64,000 nt of DNA, taken from assembly GCA_017484135.1 (NCBI GenBank), contig JAFUTQ010000105.1:1-64000 (forward strand), written 5' to 3'. Position 1 is the first letter of the stretch; each line of letters opens with the position of its first letter. Below are positions 8,538 to 16,901 of the stretch, piece by piece. The notes below the pieces were generated by a model. The model saw nothing but the letters and a program-made list of their open reading frames with translations. It was not told the origin of the DNA and made no database searches. The stretch comes from Lachnospiraceae bacterium (GTDB taxonomy: Bacteria > Bacillota > Clostridia > Lachnospirales > Lachnospiraceae). The position numbers were made by a program, and so were the translations under genes.

Positions 8538-9707
8538 ATGAGATTATTCAGAAGGAGAAAAAAAGAAAAAAAGAATGTTTCGGATGTGCTGGCCCCGATC
8601 ACGGAGGATATTCTGCCGGAGGAGGATCGGGCAGATTCCGGAAAGGTGCATCACTATGTGCTGGGACATTGTGAGCTGATTATTCAGACTGCAAAGGAGC
8701 TGGAGGAGCAAAAGGAGGAGTATCGCGCCCTGACTTCCTATCTTACCGATATACAGATCATAGATGCTTTGCCGGAACAGGAAACACAGAATCTGAAGGA
8801 TACCGCAAACAGTATTCTTACGTTGACGCAGTCCCGGGAGGATTTCCTGAACATGGGAAAAAAAATTACAGAATCCGACTTTGTGCAAATGCAGCGGGAC
8901 GAGGATACGGTGACGGAAACAATTCGGAGTCTGCAGGCCAATGAGGCCTATCAGAATGCAATTCGGCGGGATATGAATTATCTGGAGGGAGAGAAGGTGG
9001 AATGGACCTATTACCGCCAGGAGCTCAAGGACGAACAGAAGCTCATGCGCAAATTATCGTATGTGGCGTTTGCACTGTTGGTTGCGGCATTGACAACACT
9101 TATGGTTATGCTGTTTCTGCTCAATATGGATGTCATGATTCTGTTTGCCGTGCTGCTGTTTGTGTCAGCGGTTACCGGAAGCTTTCTTCTGCTTCGCATG
9201 CAGAATAACGGAAAAGAAATTCGCCGTTCGGAAGCAAACATCAACCGGGCGATTTCGCTGCTGAACCGCACCAAGATCAAATATGTACACTGTACGAATG
9301 CGGTGGATTATGTCTGCGAGAAGTATCATGTACACAATTCCTATGAACTGAACGATATGTGGGAGCGCTATATGGAGGCAGTGCGGGAACGGGAGATGTT
9401 CGAGAAAAATAACGATGATTTGGAATTTTTTTCCGGAAGGCTGGTACGGCTCCTGCAGAAGCATGATCTCTATGACCCGAAAATCTGGTTAAACCAGCTT
9501 CACGGATTGACGGATAAACGGGAGCTGGTGGAAATTACCCATGAGCTGATTGATCGGCGGAAAAAGGTTCGCAAGCAGATGGATTATGACATGGAGGTTG
9601 TCAAGGAACAGAAAGCCGAGATTGAAAGTCTTATGGAAGAATTTCATGAAGAAATTCCGGAGGTTCGGGAAATTCTTAATTCCATTGATCGGCTCAGTCA
9701 GACATGA
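8538..9707 (+). CDS. Coiled-coil membrane protein, fourth gene of the DUF5716/5717 row
   Basis: 389 residues with a basic start (RLFRRRKKEKK), a long coiled coil at about 35-170, two adjacent membrane segments at about 172-194 and 197-217, and a second long coiled coil to the end. The short turn NMDV between the spans implies a hairpin, with both coiled-coil arms on the same, probably cytoplasmic, side. I do not recognise a family. The architecture recalls membrane-tethered coiled-coil spacers or anchors. GGAG lies 8 bases before the ATG. As the only membrane protein of the four-gene row, it could anchor the helical-repeat, actin-fold and TPR proteins; this is inference. Confidence 0.7.
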   Translation: MRLFRRRKKEKKNVSDVLAPITEDILPEEDRADSGKVHHYVLGHCELIIQTAKELEEQKEEYRALTSYLTDIQIIDALPEQETQNLKDTANSILTLTQSREDFLNMGKKITESDFVQMQRDEDTVTETIRSLQANEAYQNAIRRDMNYLEGEKVEWTYYRQELKDEQKLMRKLSYVAFALLVAALTTLMVMLFLLNMDVMILFAVLLFVSAVTGSFLLLRMQNNGKEIRRSEANINRAISLLNRTKIKYVHCTNAVDYVCEKYHVHNSYELNDMWERYMEAVREREMFEKNNDDLEFFSGRLVRLLQKHDLYDPKIWLNQLHGLTDKRELVEITHELIDRRKKVRKQMDYDMEVVKEQKAEIESLMEEFHEEIPEVREILNSIDRLSQT

Positions 9708-9797
9708 CAAATTTTTTTCAATCGCCTCTATTGGTCACTCCGTTGCCCTTTGTATAGCTGTGGACATTGGTTCTTACAGCTGGTCGTTTCCTGTTGT

Positions 9798-9826
9798 TTG
9801 AAATTAATGTTGAATTATGATAGAAT
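9798..9826 (+). promoter_or_regulatory. Promoter of the small toxin-like gene
   Basis: TTGAAA (9798-9803), a 17-base spacer and TAGAAT (9821-9826). The implied leader of about 87 bases before the 39-codon gene is long, as is common for type I toxin mRNAs. Confidence 0.6.
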
Positions 9827-9919
9827 GCAATCTATGGAAAAGTACCCATGACAGGGTGGCATGCTCCCGGATTATTGTAAACCGGTTCGTCGGAATACAT
9901 AAGAAAGGGGGTGACGCTC

Positions 9920-10039
9920 ATGACGGCTTATGAAATCATTTCGATATTCATGGGGATATTAGCTCTGCTGATGTCCTTTGGCAGTTTGATTGTTGCGTTG
10001 CTTTCCTTTCTCGAAAAGAGAAGGAAGCATAAAAAATAA
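9920..10039 (+). CDS. Small hydrophobic holin-like peptide, putative type I toxin
   Basis: A 39-residue peptide with one membrane helix (about residues 5-30, core ILALLMSFGSLIVALLSFL) and a basic tail EKRRKHKK. This matches the small holin-like toxins of Firmicutes type I toxin-antitoxin loci. AAAGGGGG lies 8 bases upstream of the ATG. The coding region has its own promoter (9798-9826) and is followed by a hairpin array and terminator that an antisense RNA covers. In this family, overexpression typically disturbs the membrane. Membership is by composition, length and layout; toxicity is inference. Confidence 0.7.
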   Translation: MTAYEIISIFMGILALLMSFGSLIVALLSFLEKRRKHKK

Positions 10040-10040
10040 T

Positions 10041-10085
10041 GCCCACCCCGTCGGCCAACGGGATGGGCACCTCTCATTGAGAGGT
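10041..10085. terminator. Paired hairpins; leftward terminator of the antisense RNA
   Basis: The first stem pairs 10041-10051 with 10058-10068 (11 positions, one mismatch). The second is a perfect 7-bp hairpin, ACCTCTC-ATT-GAGAGGT, at 10069-10085. On the minus strand the first is followed by ATTATTTTTT, so it ends the antisense RNA. On the plus strand both would fold in the toxin mRNA. Confidence 0.6.
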
Positions 10086-10100
10086 AAATAACCACTCCGG

Positions 10101-10130
10101 AAGCATCCACTTTGGAGTGGGTGCTTTTCC
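10101..10130 (+). terminator. Terminator of the toxin mRNA
   Basis: Stem AAGCATCCACT (10101-10111) pairs with AGTGGGTGCTT (10116-10126) with one G-U pair, followed by TTCC. The T tract is short but the stem is strong. Confidence 0.55.
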
Positions 10131-10137
10131 TTAATCA

Positions 10138-10166
10138 AATATAACACAACCATCTATGAAATTCAA
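10138..10166 (-). promoter_or_regulatory. Promoter of the antisense antitoxin RNA
   Basis: On the minus strand TTGAAT (10166-10161), a 17-base spacer and TATATT (10143-10138). It is close to consensus and faces the toxin gene; no protein-coding gene follows it at a usual distance. Confidence 0.6.
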
Positions 10167-10221
10167 TCTTTTTTGTTTGCAAAGATAACAGTGATAATAT
10201 TATGCCCAAGGCTGACCGGTG

Positions 10222-10833
10222 TTATCTTGTGCCGCAGTTTTTCTCGAATGCAGGATTGCACATATAGAAGTTTTGCGAATCCAGATGCTCCTGCACGATG
10301 CGCAGCGCTTCGCCGAATCTCTGAAAGTGGACGATTTCACGTGCCCTCAGGAAACGAATCGGGTCTGCGACATCGGGATCCTTGATCATGCGAAGGATAT
10401 TGTCGTAGGTTGTACGTGCTTTCTGCTCAGCAGCCATATTTTCCATCAGATCGGTGATGGGATCGCCCTTGGATTGGAATTCACATGCATTAAAGGGAAT
10501 TCCCCCGGCTGCCTGAGGCCACAGAGCCAGTGTGTGATCTACATAGTAGGGGGCAAAGCCTGAGGCCTGGATTTCCTCCGGTGTCAGATCTCTGGTAAGC
10601 TGATGCACGATGGCACCGATCATTTCAAAATGGGCAAGCTCTTCGGTACCGATGTCCGTTAAAAGTCCGGCAACCTCCCGGTAGGGAATGGTAAATCTCT
10701 GGGAGAGGTAGCGCATGGAGGCACCCAGCTCGCCGTCCGGTCCGCCGTATTGGGAAATGATGATCTGTGCCAGCTTCGGATTCGTCTCTTTGATATTGAT
10801 GGGGTACTGTAATCTTTTTTCATAATTCCACAT
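10222..10833 (-). CDS. cotJC: Spore coat protein CotJC, manganese-catalase fold
   Basis: 203 residues. It contains the ferritin-like four-helix fold of manganese catalases, with EELAHFEMIGAIVHQL and EIVHFQRFGEAL as metal-ligand helices and the family start MWNYEKRLQYP. CotJC is deposited in the spore inner coat and may remove peroxide. The start ATG at 10833 overlaps the cotJB stop (TAATG), giving translational coupling; GGAGGATATC lies just upstream. It is the last gene of the cotJA-cotJB-cotJC operon. The usual length and intact ligand motifs suggest a functional protein. Confidence 0.92.
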   Translation of the reverse strand: MWNYEKRLQYPINIKETNPKLAQIIISQYGGPDGELGASMRYLSQRFTIPYREVAGLLTDIGTEELAHFEMIGAIVHQLTRDLTPEEIQASGFAPYYVDHTLALWPQAAGGIPFNACEFQSKGDPITDLMENMAAEQKARTTYDNILRMIKDPDVADPIRFLRAREIVHFQRFGEALRIVQEHLDSQNFYMCNPAFEKNCGTR

Positions 10834-11099
10834 TAGCGATATCCTCCTTCCCAGGGCCATGGTTGTGTCACCCAATCCCAATGTGTTCCCTCCGGCAGAA
10901 AATCTGCGTTGAGAGGGCCGTACTGCTCCTCATACATTTGCATCGCCTTTTGGCGAAGCACAGCCTGCTTGCGGTAGTAGCTGATTGCCTCCTCGTCGTT
11001 GGGATGGGTATCCAGAAAGAGCTGGGCGTCCACAAGGGCAAAGCTCACCTGATCAATCCGGCGCAAAAGCTGTTCCTGATTCATGGGTGTATTCATCAT
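10833..11099 (-). CDS. cotJB: Spore coat protein CotJB
   Basis: 88 residues. It shows the CotJB signature: a helical start LLRRIDQVSFALVDAQLFLDTHPNDEEAI followed by YYRKQAVLRQKA and a tryptophan-rich end HWDWVTQPWPWEGGYR. It is needed, with CotJA, for normal assembly of CotJC in the spore coat of bacilli. The start ATG overlaps the cotJA stop, and GGAGG lies 6 bases upstream. Another ATG lies one codon downstream. Confidence 0.9.
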   Translation of the reverse strand: MMNTPMNQEQLLRRIDQVSFALVDAQLFLDTHPNDEEAISYYRKQAVLRQKAMQMYEEQYGPLNADFLPEGTHWDWVTQPWPWEGGYR

Positions 11100-11314
11100 G
11101 AGCGACCTCCTTTGTACAGATATCCCTGAAATGGTTTATAGAGCTCCTGGAAAATGGTTCCCTGACGAAATCCGCGGTCTGTTTCATATAAGTTCCGGAA
11201 TTCCTGAAAGGGAACATATGCCATAGCCAGCTCCTGATTACATGCCGGCTGATTGTTGTAGGATGCAGGCATGGAATTGGTTTGCTGATATCTATTATAA
11301 TTGTGTTGATTCAT
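11096..11314 (-). CDS. cotJA: Spore coat protein CotJA
   Basis: 72 residues. An Asn/Gln/Tyr-rich N-terminus is followed by the CotJA core LAMAYVPFQEFRNLYETDRGFRQGTIFQELYKPF (shown here in part as LAMAYVPFQ and GTIFQELYKPF). It is the first gene of the coat operon, expressed late in the mother cell in related organisms. GAGGT lies 7 bases before the ATG. A CATAAACTA box upstream (11339-11347) resembles a sporulation sigma -10 element. Confidence 0.88.
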   Translation of the reverse strand: MNQHNYNRYQQTNSMPASYNNQPACNQELAMAYVPFQEFRNLYETDRGFRQGTIFQELYKPFQGYLYKGGRS

Positions 11315-11338
11315 TCACAGATAACCTCTTTTTTGTAA

Positions 11339-11347
11339 TAGTTTATG
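11339..11347 (-). promoter_or_regulatory. Possible SigE/SigK-type -10 box before cotJA
   Basis: On the minus strand GCATAAACTA matches the CATA-nnn-TA core of mother-cell sigma promoters, 25 bases upstream of the cotJA start codon. The -35 side is not convincing. Confidence 0.3.
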
Positions 11348-11463
11348 CTCTGAGGGGGATTTGGTTACAGTTCAGTGATTGCCCTATGAATGCTGCCAGC
11401 TGTTTGTTGGTAAAGTTTGGGGAAGTAATTGAATTTACCGTACAAAAAGAAAATAAAAAGGAT

Positions 11464-11491
11464 TGCCTTGCCGGAGAATGACCGTTATAAT
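11464..11491 (+). promoter_or_regulatory. Promoter of the hydrogenase gene
   Basis: TTGCCT (11464-11469), 16 bases and TATAAT (11486-11491). The leader of about 75 bases contains a GGGG-AAAA-TCCC hairpin. I see no Rex operator. Confidence 0.5.
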
Positions 11492-11573
11492 GGGAAAGGA
11501 AGTGGTTTCGGGGAAAATCCCGGCAGAACCATGAGAATGTGACTTGAAATTCGGTTTGTACAGGAGGATACGA

Positions 11574-13085
11574 ATGAGAGGCTTACGCACACCGGTATCA
11601 GAGATTCGAAGCAAGATATTTACGGAAGTGGCAAAGCTTGCCTATGAAGGAGATTATGCAAAGTTAAATGATTCGGTAGAGCGGATTCCCTATGAGGTCT
11701 GTCCGGGGGATGTGCCGTCGTACCGGGAAAGTATATACAGGGAACGCGCCATTGCTGCAGAGCGGGTGCGTCTGGCAATGGGCATGTCATTAAGACCGGA
11801 GGATAAACCGGTTCATGTGACCAGTGGGCTGGAGGAAAGCAATGTGGCGGAGAAGTATTATGAGCCTCCGCTGATGCAGGTGATTCCTTCTGCATGTAAC
11901 CTTTGTGAAGATAAAAAATTTGAAGTGTCCAATATGTGTCAGGGTTGTATCGCGCATCCCTGCATGCAGGTCTGTCCCAGAGGAGCGATTTCACACGACA
12001 AAACGGGGAAATCGCATATCGATCAGGAGAAATGCATCAAGTGCGGCAGATGCAAGGAGAGCTGTCCCTATGATGCCATTGCGAAGAAGGAACGGCCATG
12101 CTCCAAGGCCTGTGGCGTGGGAGCCATCGGTACGGATGAATATGGCCGGGCACAGATTGACCCTTCGGTCTGTGTCTCCTGTGGCATGTGTATGGTAAGC
12201 TGTCCCTTTGGTGCAATTGCCGACAAATCCCAGATCTTTCAGCTGATTCGTTGTATGCAGACGGGCGGGGAGGTCATTGCAGAGATTGCACCGGCATTCG
12301 TGGGACAGTTTGGCGTGGATGCGACCCCGAGAAATGTCAAGGCAGCGCTTCTGGAACTCGGATTTTCGGAGGTTGTGGAGGTGGCGCTTGGCGCAGACAT
12401 TGGCGCCGTGGCAGAGGCACATCACTATGCGCGTCATGTGGCAAACGGAGAACTGCCGTTTTTGCTGACATCCTGTTGCCCGGCATGGTCCATGCTTGCA
12501 AAGACCCAGTTTCCGGAGATTATTGAGAGCGTATCGGCAGAACTGACACCGATGGTGGCGACAGCCAGAAGCATCAAAAAGGAGCATCCGCAGGCAAAGG
12601 TAGTCTTTATCGGACCCTGCGCGGCGAAGAAGCTGGAGGCGAGCCGCAGAACCGTGCGAAGCGATGTGGACTTTGTGATTACCTTTGAGGAATTGGCGGC
12701 AATGTTTGCGGCAAAGGGGATTGATCCCAATCATACCGAGGGGGACAGCTCCATGCATGATGCAACCGCTGCAGGACGGGGATATGCCTATGCAGGCGGT
12801 GTGGCAGATGCGATTGAAGCATGTGTCAGGGAATATTATCCCGATGTTGAGGTAAAGATTGAGCATGCAGAAGGTCTGGCAGAGTGTAAACGGGTTTTGA
12901 TGCTGGCAAAGGCAGGAAAAAAACAGGGCTATATGATCGAGGGGATGGGCTGCCCGGGCGGCTGTGTGGCCGGAGCCGGAACGATCCTTCCCGTCAGCAA
13001 GGCAAAGGCAGAGGTTTCGAAGCTGCAAAAGGCATCTACGAAGCAGCTGCCGCCAAAAGAACTGCGCGAGATCGAACTGGATTAA
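11574..13085 (+). CDS. [FeFe] hydrogenase, monomeric (group B-like)
   Basis: 503 residues. It reduces protons to H2 (or the reverse) with electrons from ferredoxin in fermentation. The N-terminal half carries several cysteine clusters for 4Fe-4S centres, including CIKCGRCKESCP and CVSCGMCMVSCP. All three H-cluster motifs are present: TSCCPAW (about 299-305), GPCAAKK (about 347-353) and EGMGCPGGCVAGAG (about 455-468). The lack of a 2Fe-2S N-terminal domain and the motif variants suggest group B. I start at 11574 because AGGAGG lies 6 bases upstream; an in-frame TTG at 11544 has no such site. No maturase genes (hydEFG) are nearby, and none is needed at this place. Confidence 0.9.
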   Translation: MRGLRTPVSEIRSKIFTEVAKLAYEGDYAKLNDSVERIPYEVCPGDVPSYRESIYRERAIAAERVRLAMGMSLRPEDKPVHVTSGLEESNVAEKYYEPPLMQVIPSACNLCEDKKFEVSNMCQGCIAHPCMQVCPRGAISHDKTGKSHIDQEKCIKCGRCKESCPYDAIAKKERPCSKACGVGAIGTDEYGRAQIDPSVCVSCGMCMVSCPFGAIADKSQIFQLIRCMQTGGEVIAEIAPAFVGQFGVDATPRNVKAALLELGFSEVVEVALGADIGAVAEAHHYARHVANGELPFLLTSCCPAWSMLAKTQFPEIIESVSAELTPMVATARSIKKEHPQAKVVFIGPCAAKKLEASRRTVRSDVDFVITFEELAAMFAAKGIDPNHTEGDSSMHDATAAGRGYAYAGGVADAIEACVREYYPDVEVKIEHAEGLAECKRVLMLAKAGKKQGYMIEGMGCPGGCVAGAGTILPVSKAKAEVSKLQKASTKQLPPKELREIELD

Positions 13086-13122
13086 AATTGAGGGTAACAA
13101 AATATAGAAAGCAGGTTATGAC

Positions 13123-14574
13123 ATGAAGAAAGTAAGAACCAGATTTGCGCCGAGTCCGACCGGAAGAATGCATGTGGGCAATCTGCGCACAGCACTGTAT
13201 GCATATCTGATTGCAAAGCATGAAGGCGGAGATTTTATTTTAAGGATCGAGGACACGGATCAGGAACGTTATGTGGAAGGAGCAGTAGATATCATTTACC
13301 GGACCCTGCAGAAGACCGGTCTGATTCATGACGAGGGACCGGATCGGGACGGGGGTGTGGGCCCTTATGTTCAGAGTGAACGGCAGGCAAAGGGAATCTA
13401 TTTCGAGTATGCCAAGCAGCTGATTGCGAAGGGGGAGGCGTATTATTGCTTTTGTGATAAAGAGCGTCTGGAGAGCTTGAAAACCACTGTGGCGGGAAAG
13501 GAAATTGCCCTTTACGACAAAAAATGTCTGCATTTGTCCAAGGAGGAAGTGGAGGAAAAGCTGGCAGCGGGAATGCCGTATGTGATCCGTCAGAATAATC
13601 CGACCGAGGGAACGACTACCTTTGCGGATGAGATATACGGAGACATTACGGTGGATAACGCAGAACTGGATGATATGATTCTGATCAAATCCGACGGATA
13701 TCCGACCTACAATTTTGCCAATGTGGTAGATGACCATCTGATGGGAATTACCCATGTTGTGAGAGGAAATGAGTATCTGTCCTCCTCGCCGAAATATAAC
13801 CGATTATATGAAGCCTTTGGCTGGGAGGTTCCGGTCTATGTACATTGTCCGCTGATTACGGATGAAAATCACCAGAAGCTGTCAAAACGAAGCGGACATT
13901 CCTCTTTTGAGGATTTGATCGAGCAGGGCTTTCTCACGGAGGCTGTGGTGAATTTTGTGGGTCTGCTGGGGTGGTCGCCTTCGGACAATCAGGAGATCAT
14001 GTCCTTAGAGGAGATGGTAAAGAAGTTTGATTACCATCATATGAGCAAATCTCCGGCGGTATTTGATTATACCAAGCTGAAGTGGATGAACGGTGAGTAT
14101 ATCAAAAATATGGAGTTTGATGCGTATTATGAGCTGGCGCTTCCGTATATCAGAAAGGTCATTACCAAAGACTATGATCTGAAAAAGATTGCGGAGATGG
14201 TCAAGACCAGAATCGAGGTTTTTCCGGATATTGAAGGACACATAGATTTCTTTGAGGAATTGCCGGATTACGATACGCAGATGTACTGTCACAAAAAGAT
14301 GAAAACCAACGAGGAATCCTCTCTGGAGGTTCTTCGGGAAATTCTTCCTCTGCTGGAGGCACAGGAGGATTATACCAATGATGCGCTGTATCAGACCCTG
14401 ACAGCGTATGTGGCAGAAAAGGGATTTAAGAACGGCTACGTTTTATGGCCGGTTCGCACCGCGGTATCCGGAAAACAGATGACGCCTGCGGGAGCAACGG
14501 AGATTATGGAAGTGTTGGGAAAAGAGGAATCCCTCCGGCGTATCCGGATCGGCATTGATAAGTTATCACAATAA
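13123..14574 (+). CDS. gltX: Glutamyl-tRNA synthetase
   Basis: 483 residues. It charges tRNA-Glu with glutamate. The class I HIGH region is [14 protein letters not shown] (residues about 6-19) and the KMSKS-like loop is KLSKRSGHS. The C-terminal helical anticodon-binding domain ends normally. The length is typical of bacterial GltX. A weak AGCAGGT lies 8 bases before the ATG. It lies 37 bases after the hydrogenase gene and 16 bases before the helicase gene, and so may share their transcript. Whether it is non-discriminating cannot be judged here. Confidence 0.95.
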   Translation: MKKVRTRFAPSPTGRMHVGNLRTALYAYLIAKHEGGDFILRIEDTDQERYVEGAVDIIYRTLQKTGLIHDEGPDRDGGVGPYVQSERQAKGIYFEYAKQLIAKGEAYYCFCDKERLESLKTTVAGKEIALYDKKCLHLSKEEVEEKLAAGMPYVIRQNNPTEGTTTFADEIYGDITVDNAELDDMILIKSDGYPTYNFANVVDDHLMGITHVVRGNEYLSSSPKYNRLYEAFGWEVPVYVHCPLITDENHQKLSKRSGHSSFEDLIEQGFLTEAVVNFVGLLGWSPSDNQEIMSLEEMVKKFDYHHMSKSPAVFDYTKLKWMNGEYIKNMEFDAYYELALPYIRKVITKDYDLKKIAEMVKTRIEVFPDIEGHIDFFEELPDYDTQMYCHKKMKTNEESSLEVLREILPLLEAQEDYTNDALYQTLTAYVAEKGFKNGYVLWPVRTAVSGKQMTPAGATEIMEVLGKEESLRRIRIGIDKLSQ

Positions 14575-14590
14575 ATATCTGAGGTTTTTC

Positions 14591-16506
14591 ATGAATTTTA
14601 ATGCAGCTCAACAGGAGGCGATCCGCTTCCTGAATGGGCCGTGTCTCACGCTGGCAGGACCCGGTTCGGGCAAGACTACCGTACTTACCCATCGCATCAG
14701 ACATTTAATTGAATATGGAAAGGTAAAGCCATCGGAGATTCTCGTTGTGACTTTTACCAGAGCGGCAGCGGGTGAAATGAAACAGCGTTATCTGAAGCTG
14801 ATGGGAGAAGAACGCACGACGGTAACCTTTGGCACGTTCCATTCGGTGTTTTTTACCATCCTGAAATATGCCTATCATTATCAGGCGGAAAATGTGATTC
14901 GCGAAGGGCAGAAGGAAGCGCTGATCCGCAGACTGATTTACAAGCACCACATTGCATATGAGGATGAAAAGGATTGCATCCGGCAGCTTTGTTCCGAAAT
15001 CAGCGAAATTAAAAACGGCAATCTCTCTCTGCAGCACTATTATTCCAAAAACTGTGCAGAGGAGAGCTTCCGGCAGTTGTATACGGACTATGAAAATTTT
15101 CTGCACAGAGAGCGACTCATTGATTTCGATGATATGCTGGTCTACACCTACGAGCTTTTTTCCAAGCGGAAGGACATTCTTGCCCGCTGGCAGCAAAAGT
15201 TCCGCTATATTCTGATTGATGAATTTCAGGATATCAATGGGATGCAGTATGCAGTGGTGCGTATGCTTGCGCAGCCGGAGAATAATCTGTTTGTCGTGGG
15301 AGACGAGGATCAGTCCATTTACGGATTTCGACAGGCAAATCCGGAGATCATGCTGAATTTTTTTCGGGATTATCCGGAGGCAAAAAAATACTGCTGGATG
15401 TGAATTATCGGTCTGACGGGAATATCGTGGCGGCGGCCGGCAGACTGATTGCGCACAATACAAAAAGATTTGAAAAAAATATCCGTGCCTCTCACAAAGC
15501 GGCGGAATCGATCGTGATTCAGAATTTCCGGGATAAGAAGGAGGAGGGTCTGGCGTTGATCCGCGCGCTGGATACTTATCGTAAGGAGGGCGGAGCGTGG
15601 AAGGACGTGGCGGTATTGTACCGCACGAATGTGCAGCCGCGCCTTCTGATGCAGCAGCTTGCAGAATACAACATCCCCTTTTATACGAAAGAACACATTC
15701 CGAATCTGTATGATCACTGGATTGTCAAAGATCTGGAGGCCTATCTTCGGATTGCGCACGGAAGCCTGAGCAGAAGCGATTTTTTGCAGATTATGAATCG
15801 GCCGAACCGCTATATCGGAAGGGACAGTCTGGAACGGGAGCGCGTGGATTTTGAGACATGGACGGAGTATTATCGGGAAATCGGACAGCCGTGGATTGCC
15901 GACCGCATTGATCGGTTGAAGCAGGAGCTTGCCATGCTTCGCACCATGAATCCGTTTGCCGCCATCAATTTTATCCGACGCGGAATGGGCTATGACGATT
16001 ATCTGAAGGAATATGCCGTAAAACGGGGGATTGCATCGGAGGAGCTGACGGATGTGGCGGAAGAGCTTGCCGGAATGGTCCGGGAGCTTTCGTCCTATGA
16101 AGCGTGGCTGGAGCAGAAAAAATGGTTTTTGCTGGAGCTGGAGAATGCGGCAAAGCAGACAGAGGGGGATGACCAGCGGATAGCGCTTATGACCCTGCAC
16201 GGTGCGAAGGGGCTGGAATACGATGTGGTTTTTATTCTGGATGTAAACGAAACCATTATGCCTTATAAAAAAGCAGTGCTGGAGGAGGAAATCGAGGAGG
16301 AGCGGCGCATGTTCTATGTGGGGATGACAAGGGCAAAGAAGCAGCTATACCTGTTTCATGTGGCGCAGATTAACAATCACGCCATGGAGGAGTCCAGATT
16401 TATCCGGGAGCTGCAGGAGGGCTGTCATACCATTTCATCAAACTCCGCTTCATCGAGCAATTCGTCAAAGCGGTCGGACACGGCTTCATATTCCTCATCG
16501 GACTGA
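14591..16506 (+). pseudogene. UvrD/PcrA-like helicase split by a one-base frameshift
   Basis: Superfamily 1A DNA helicase. The first frame (14591-15403, 270 residues) holds the Q motif FNAAQQEA, Walker A GPGSGKTTVLTHRI, VVTFTRAAAGEM, the DEFQD box and GDEDQSIYGFRQA, then stops after KKYCWM. The second frame (from about 15388 to 16506) continues with LLDVNYRSDGNIV, MTLHGAKGLEYDVVFI and RRMFYVGMTRAKKQLYLF. Joined, they give about 638 residues, a normal size. The break is at an A7 run (15380-15386); one more A, or a -1 slip, restores ATA-CTG-CTG-GAT. Both halves keep all motifs, so the lesion is recent, a sequencing error, or bypassed by slippage. ATG 14591 has GAGG 6 bases upstream. Confidence 0.8.
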
Positions 16507-16733
16507 ATGTTGTCCAGAGAGGGCTCTCCGTTTTCGTCCTCAAAATAGCGATAGATATATACCTCCCCTTCGTCTGATTCCCTGCCGTTTTCATCCAGGG
16601 GTAACAGTGCAATGTAATCTTGTGCATTTGTCTCGAAGATGGTGAGGATTTTGCACTCGATATCGGTTCCGTCATCCAGATTCAATGTAACCAGAATGTC
16701 TTCTTCATCGTTTAAGGGTTTTTCAGTTGCCAT
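16425..16733 (-). CDS. DUF1292 family protein
   Basis: 102 residues, very acidic. It matches DUF1292 (YrzB-like), with LTLDDGTDIECKIL-type core (here LVTLNLDDGTDIECKILTIF) and YIALLPLD followed by VYIYRYFEDENGE. The function is unknown in all members. The acidic C-terminal half (DRFDELLDEAEFDEMV) overlaps the 3' end of the convergent helicase gene by 82 bases. AAGGAGG lies 7 bases before the ATG, and a consensus promoter lies at 16787-16815. Confidence 0.88.
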   Translation of the reverse strand: MATEKPLNDEEDILVTLNLDDGTDIECKILTIFETNAQDYIALLPLDENGRESDEGEVYIYRYFEDENGEPSLDNIQSDEEYEAVSDRFDELLDEAEFDEMV

Positions 16734-16786
16734 AGGAATGCCTCCTTGTGTTGTGATTTACTGTGTGATGCTACAAATATGCTATA

Positions 16787-16815
16787 ATAATAAAAATTTT
16801 CGTATCAATTGTCAA
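16787..16815 (-). promoter_or_regulatory. Promoter of the DUF1292 gene
   Basis: On the minus strand a perfect TTGACA (16815-16810), 17 bases and TATTAT (16792-16787). Confidence 0.65.
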
Positions 16816-16822
16816 TAAATCA

Positions 16823-16831
16823 TGTTATAAT
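16823..16831 (+). promoter_or_regulatory. Extended -10 promoter before the GH13-like gene
   Basis: TGT followed by TATAAT (16826-16831). It lies back to back with the DUF1292 promoter, so the two divergent promoters almost touch. The leader to the ATG at 16902 is about 64 bases. Confidence 0.5.
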
Positions 16832-16901
16832 ACCAAAGTATGCAAATAATTTGGTTTCGAACAGCATGTTCGGCACCAGTGGACGCGATAGGGAGTAGCC
16901 A

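Larger units (their letters stand above)
10030..10131 (-). ncRNA. Putative antisense antitoxin RNA
   Basis: A minus-strand promoter at 10138-10166 should start an RNA near 10131. Reading leftward, a GC-rich hairpin (10068-10041) is followed by ATTATTTTTT, which should terminate near 10031. The resulting RNA of about 100 bases is complementary to the entire 3' region of the toxin mRNA and to the last few bases of its coding region. Convergent, 3'-overlapping pairs of this kind are the hallmark of txpA/ratA- and bsrG-like type I systems. The RNA itself is inferred from promoter and terminator only. Confidence 0.6.

Noticed and set aside
9928..10110. Minus-strand open frame of 60 codons over the toxin gene
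   Set aside because: It has no ribosome-binding site, and its conservation potential is explained by the antisense RNA and hairpins.
11991..13100. 369-codon open frame opposite the hydrogenase gene
   Set aside because: Shadow of a highly conserved gene; Cys/His-rich composition reflects reverse reading, and no motif is seen.
15388..16506. Second helicase half as an independent gene
   Set aside because: It begins without a start codon or ribosome-binding site in mid-domain and supplies exactly the motifs missing from the first half.
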